This document shows, one piece after another, positions 61,060 through 64,000 of a stretch of DNA of 64,000 bases. The DNA is from Microbulbifer pacificus. GTDB taxonomy: Bacteria; Pseudomonadota; Gammaproteobacteria; Pseudomonadales; Cellvibrionaceae. A program made the position numbers and the translations under genes. Location: positions 372,001 through 436,000 of the forward strand of contig NZ_CP137555.1 of assembly GCF_033723955.1 (NCBI RefSeq), written 5' to 3'. Under the pieces are notes generated by a model. It was not told the DNA's origin. It searched no databases and was given only the letters and a program-made list of their open reading frames with translations. Each line of letters opens with the position of its first letter. Position 1 is the stretch's first letter.

Positions 61060-62247
61060 ATGGCAAATACAGATCGGCAGGTACCCCCCGCCTGGAATGC
61101 GGTCGGGCGCCACGGTGTATTTCCCGAAGCCAATCACGATGAAATTGCCCGCTTCAACTTTCTCACCAACCTGAACATGCACCTGGCCTCCCGGATACTT
61201 CCCGGTGTGCGCAAGGCCTATGACAGTCGCACAGAGGGCAAGGCCGCGCCGACAAACCGGCGTGAAGTCGGTGAATTACTCAAGCGCGAATCCCTGTATC
61301 AGCTGTGGAGCAGCCTGCGCCGCAACACCATGGAAATGCGCCAGCAAAACAGCCGCGCCATGGTGTTCCGCCAGCTGCCGGAGCTTGTTGAAAAGGCGCG
61401 GGAATTGAATCAGGACAGCAATGCCCTGCTACTTGATCGGTCGGTGGAAATTCCGCGCTATGTCAGTGCGGTGGATACCCACTGCATGCCCGGGAGCTAC
61501 CATACCGAATACGTCGACGACGATATCGCCGCGGGCGCCAACTACGACTCTGGAATTTTTGTCACCACCGCTGGCATGCTCGGCCGCTACAGTGATGGTG
61601 GCGGCCAGGCGCTGGTGGAATGGTTGAAGGAAGAAGCGAAGTCCGGTTACAAGCCCAAGCGCATTCTCGATATCGGCTGTACCGTCGGCCACAACATCGT
61701 GCCGCTGGCGCAGGCATTCCCGGAAAGCGAAATTCTCGCCATTGATGTTTCCGCCCCGGTACTACGCTACGCCCACGCGCGGGCCCGCTCCCTCGGCGTC
61801 GACAACATCACCTTCCGCCAGGAAAACGCCGAGGCCATTGCCGCGGAAGATGGCAGCTTCGACCTGATCATCACGTGTATGTTCCTGCACGAAACCTCGA
61901 GCCGCGCACTACCGCGCATTCTTGCAGAAACCCATCGCCTGCTCGCCGATGGCGGCAAGGTGGTGCATATCGAACAGCCGCAGTTCACTCCGGAAATGCC
62001 GCCCTACGAGCAGTTCATGCGCGACTGGGACACCCGCAATAACAACGAGCCGTTCTGGGGCACGCTGCACGACCTGGATCTGTTCGAGGCGATGGAACAG
62101 GCCGGATTTGCACGAGAAAACATCACCACCCACGGCCTGTTCGCGGTGGTGGATGAAACCCTGTTTCCCAGTGCCGCCAAGGCGGCGGCAGACAGCGAAG
62201 ACTACGGGCGCAAGCCGGCTTGGCATACCTATATCGCCAGCAAGTGA
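61060..62247 (+). CDS. SAM-dependent methyltransferase with long N-terminal extension
   Basis: A 395-residue class I methyltransferase. Motif I is ILDIGCTVGHN near residue 204, the acidic turn is AIDVSAPVLRYA near residue 228, and FDLIITCMFLHETS follows near residue 266. About 190 residues precede the methyltransferase domain and have no recognisable domain; they include ESLYQLWSSLRRNTMEMRQQ. The ATG at 61060 with GGAG six bases upstream is preferred over the TTG at 61054. With the Trm112-like protein and SAM-cycle genes at the other end of the window, it could be the methyl acceptor-side enzyme. Substrate unknown. Confidence 0.9.
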   Translation: MANTDRQVPPAWNAVGRHGVFPEANHDEIARFNFLTNLNMHLASRILPGVRKAYDSRTEGKAAPTNRREVGELLKRESLYQLWSSLRRNTMEMRQQNSRAMVFRQLPELVEKARELNQDSNALLLDRSVEIPRYVSAVDTHCMPGSYHTEYVDDDIAAGANYDSGIFVTTAGMLGRYSDGGGQALVEWLKEEAKSGYKPKRILDIGCTVGHNIVPLAQAFPESEILAIDVSAPVLRYAHARARSLGVDNITFRQENAEAIAAEDGSFDLIITCMFLHETSSRALPRILAETHRLLADGGKVVHIEQPQFTPEMPPYEQFMRDWDTRNNNEPFWGTLHDLDLFEAMEQAGFARENITTHGLFAVVDETLFPSAAKAAADSEDYGRKPAWHTYIASK

Positions 62248-62286
62248 TACGCAACGACGACCCAAGGAATGATGCGGAGTAAGGCC

Positions 62287-62682
62287 ATGACCATTGACCC
62301 GATCGACATGGCGGGCACCAAGGCCCGGGGCAAGCGCCCGGTGTTTTTCAAGGACGCGGATACCGATCGACTGCTATCGATGCTGATGGCGCTCGCCGGA
62401 GAACTCGCGGTCGCCCGCGAGCGGATCGATACGCTTGAACGCCTGCTGCAAGCCCGCGAGCTGCTGCAACGTACCGATATTGAAAACTACGAGCCCGACA
62501 CCGCGGCCGCCCGCGAACGCGGCCTCTGGCACCAGGAATTTATCGCGCGAATTCTGCGGGTGATCCAGCAGGAAATCGAACAGTTCGACGAAGACCGCGA
62601 AGCCCGGCAGCAGGCGCGCAAGGAAAATGTCAGTGCGACCACGGAGCTCGAGGAACTTATCGAAGAGCTGGCAAGTAATTGA
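62287..62682 (+). CDS. Small helical hypothetical protein after the methyltransferase
   Basis: A 131-residue, highly charged protein with long helices (about residues 25-65 and 80-125) likely to form coiled coils. I do not recognise it. The ATG at 62287 has GGAG eight bases upstream; two ATGs at 62269 and 62272 lie in the same frame. It is 39 bases after the methyltransferase and probably co-transcribed, so an accessory or oligomerisation role with that enzyme is possible. Confidence 0.78.
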   Translation: MTIDPIDMAGTKARGKRPVFFKDADTDRLLSMLMALAGELAVARERIDTLERLLQARELLQRTDIENYEPDTAAARERGLWHQEFIARILRVIQQEIEQFDEDREARQQARKENVSATTELEELIEELASN

Positions 62683-62706
62683 GACCTGATCACTTCCGCA
62701 AAAACC

Positions 62707-62737
62707 AAAAAGCCCTGCAAATTTGCAGGGCTTTTTT
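62707..62737. terminator. Bidirectional terminator
   Basis: The 20-base perfect palindrome GCCCTGCAAATTTGCAGGGC (62712-62731) is flanked by an A-run and a T-run, ending the methyltransferase unit and the convergent enoyl-CoA hydratase unit. Confidence 0.92.
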
Positions 62738-62764
62738 CATGCCTACCGTTCAGGCAGTAATTGG

Positions 62765-63586
62765 TTACTTCTCCGGCCAGCGAAATTGCGCGCGGCGCCG
62801 TTCGAGAAAAGCGGCACTGCCCTCGCGGAAATCACCGCCGGAAAACGCGTCGTCAAACGCTTGTCGCAATGTTGCTTCATCGATTTCAGATTCACCGCCA
62901 TGCCCAGTGAGATAATCCAGCGTGGCCTTGGTCCAGCGCAGGGAATACTGGGAGTTTTCCAGCAGGCTCCGCACCAGCTCGCCCTCTTTGCTTTCCAACG
63001 TGGGAGCTTCTGCCAGGTGCTGCACCAGCCCGATCTGCTGCGCCCGCGCAGCGGAAACCGGCAACCCCGTCAGCAACATATCCCGCGCATTGGCCGCACC
63101 GACAACATTCACCAGTCGCCGGGTGTCCAGCAGGCTGTAGAGAACGCCCAGCTTCGCCGGCGTGATGGCAAACGTCGCCGCGCTATCAGCCAGGCGAATA
63201 TCGCAGGCCAGCGCCAAACCACAACCGCCGCCATAACAGGCACCGCGGATGACCGCCAGTGTTGGGCGCGGCAGCTGCTCAAGCTTAAGCTGCACGTTGC
63301 GGATCAGTGCATTCTGCCGGCGCATTTCGGACGGGTTTTCCATGGCGGCGGTCAGTTCATCGATATTGGCACCGGCACAAAAGGCCCGCTTTCCGGCGCC
63401 GGTGACTAACACCGCGCGAATGCCATTATCTTCGGTCACGCGATCGAGTAGATCGGACAACTGTTGCCACATGGCCACCGTCATCGCATTGCGCTGGGCA
63501 GGGTTGTCGATGGTGATCCGCGCCAGGCCGCCTTCGATGGCAAAGCCAATTTTTGCGGTCGAAACCTGAGGTGCTTCCGTTGTCAT
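62765..63586 (-). CDS. Enoyl-CoA hydratase/isomerase family protein
   Basis: A 273-residue crotonase-fold enzyme. The oxyanion-hole segments are AFCAGANIDEL near residue 60 and RGACYGGGCGLALACDIRLAD near residue 100. The usual hydratase glutamates are not clearly readable, so hydratase, isomerase or another crotonase reaction is possible. The ATG at 63586 follows an AGGGAAGG ribosome site; the frame continues to a GTG at 63613. It lies just downstream of the amidase gene, probably as one transcript. Confidence 0.92.
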   Translation of the reverse strand: MTTEAPQVSTAKIGFAIEGGLARITIDNPAQRNAMTVAMWQQLSDLLDRVTEDNGIRAVLVTGAGKRAFCAGANIDELTAAMENPSEMRRQNALIRNVQLKLEQLPRPTLAVIRGACYGGGCGLALACDIRLADSAATFAITPAKLGVLYSLLDTRRLVNVVGAANARDMLLTGLPVSAARAQQIGLVQHLAEAPTLESKEGELVRSLLENSQYSLRWTKATLDYLTGHGGESEIDEATLRQAFDDAFSGGDFREGSAAFLERRRAQFRWPEK

Positions 63587-63609
63587 CCTTCCCTCTCCCC
63601 CGCCTGACT

Positions 63610-64000
63610 TCACGCCATCTCGTTATAGGTACTGGACTTGCTGTGCAGCCACTGCTCCAACGCAACGCAGGTATCCAGCAATGCAGTTTCCGCACCCGCA
63701 CGGGCAATAATCTGTACACCGAATGGCAAGCCGTCACCGGACACACCCAACGGAATACTCGCCGCCGCCAGCCCCGCCATATTTACACACGCGGTGAGAT
63801 TGGCCTGATTCACCGGTGCGACCTGGCTAAATGGAAACGCGGTCTGCAATGTGGTCGGCGTCAGCAGGAAATCTACATCCTGCAATTGCCCGCGCAGCCA
63901 GTTTCCCGCCGTTTCAACCACGTCCTGAGCGCGGACCAGGTCCGGTGCGCTGCGCGCAGCGCCCCACTGCAACAAGCGCTGCAACTCATCGGAAAACAGC
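63610..64000 (-). CDS. Amidase signature-family protein (C-terminal part)
   Basis: The 3'-terminal 130 codons of an amidase that begins beyond the right edge. FLLTPTTLQTAFPF, NLTACVNMAGLAAASIPLG and GLPFGVQIIARAGAE are the typical C-terminal segments of amidase-signature enzymes (GatA/indole-acetamide hydrolase type). The catalytic Ser-Ser-Lys part lies outside the window. Another amide hydrolase beside this locus fits the abundance of C-N-cleaving enzymes here, but its connection is unproven. Confidence 0.9.
   Translation of the reverse strand, partial: LFSDELQRLLQWGAARSAPDLVRAQDVVETAGNWLRGQLQDVDFLLTPTTLQTAFPFSQVAPVNQANLTACVNMAGLAAASIPLGVSGDGLPFGVQIIARAGAETALLDTCVALEQWLHSKSSTYNEMA

Noticed and set aside
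1..64000. CRISPR arrays, tRNA, rRNA, prophage or insertion sequences
   Set aside because: I looked for spaced direct repeats, tRNA cloverleafs and transposase or integrase frames and saw none; the only repeats are the inverted element at 22156 and the short tandem array at 60101.

Overview
The window looks like a 64 kb piece of a marine gammaproteobacterial chromosome. It is GC-rich, every gene appears bacterial, and it carries one TonB-dependent receptor, classical gammaproteobacterial-style metK and ahcY, good Shine-Dalgarno sites and many translationally coupled genes. A Cellvibrionales/Microbulbifer-like host is my guess, at low confidence. I see no rRNA, tRNA, CRISPR, phage or transposase genes. 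Sixty protein genes are supported; the first and last run off the window edges.

Main interpretation (inference from several independent family resemblances): most of the window is a catabolic locus for chlorophyll or a related tetrapyrrole. The products resemble the plant chlorophyll-breakdown toolkit: two red-chlorophyll-catabolite-reductase-like (RCCR/bilin reductase) proteins (32198-33010, 46754-47500), two SDRs resembling chlorophyll b reductase NYC1/NOL (29943-30740, 52869-53675), a Rieske oxygenase that could do a pheophorbide-oxygenase-like ring opening (13675-14850), a rubredoxin/rubredoxin-reductase fusion as electron source (54584-56017), and two PucC/LhaA-family transporters (3-2785) with no photosynthesis genes nearby. 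A TonB receptor (6074-8719) could bring the pigment in.

Layout. 3-5939 (+): PucC-like pair, Trm112-like zinc protein, core-MetE methyltransferase, unknown protein, adenosine-kinase-like PfkB. 6074-11876 (-): TonB receptor, ahcY, metK; with the preceding block this forms a whole SAM cycle. 12087-13541 (+): sodium/solute symporter. 13675-21997 (-): nine-gene operon with small HapK-like protein, SDR, PuuE-like amide hydrolase, CitE-like lyase, MaoC hydratase, acyl-CoA dehydrogenase, two CoA-transferases and the Rieske oxygenase. 22367-23705 (-): GST and a membrane protein. 23898-27342 (+): isochorismatase-type amidase, two polysaccharide-deacetylase-type hydrolases, GntR regulator. 27349-29792 (-): unknown protein and a tandem nitrilase. 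29943-35396 (+): NOL-like SDR, MFS, RCCR-like, dimethylmalate-lyase-like, aldehyde dehydrogenase. 35966-49362 (-): long operon with tandem nitrilase, second RCCR-like, acyl-CoA-dehydrogenase-like flavoprotein, aldehyde dehydrogenase, alpha/beta hydrolase, isochorismatase, FAD monooxygenase, two maleate-isomerase/arylmalonate-decarboxylase-like proteins, MFS, CoA-transferase, HMG-CoA-lyase-like. 49560-58723: MFS, alpha/beta hydrolase, NOL-like SDR, calycin-like proteins, rubredoxin fusion, flavin reductase, HMG-CoA-lyase-like. 58877-64000: CoA-transferase, Crp/Fnr regulator, methyltransferase, small helical protein, enoyl-CoA hydratase, amidase.

How the genes could work together: uptake, side-chain adjustment, oxygenolytic ring opening and bilin reduction would give pyrrolic or maleimide fragments. 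Imide hydrolases and half-amidases (PuuE/deacetylase-type plus isochorismatase-type, nitrilase, amidase) would turn these into alkyl-substituted maleates. Isomerase/decarboxylase-like proteins, CoA-transferases, hydratase, CitE/HMG-CoA-lyase-type and isocitrate-lyase-superfamily lyases would split the branched diacids into central metabolites.

A near-palindromic AT-rich operator (best copy TTGATATACCTTTATATCAA at 23826) recurs in nine intergenic regions in front of nearly all these units, including the gntR gene itself, which suggests one regulon. No substrate or reaction is proven by sequence alone.
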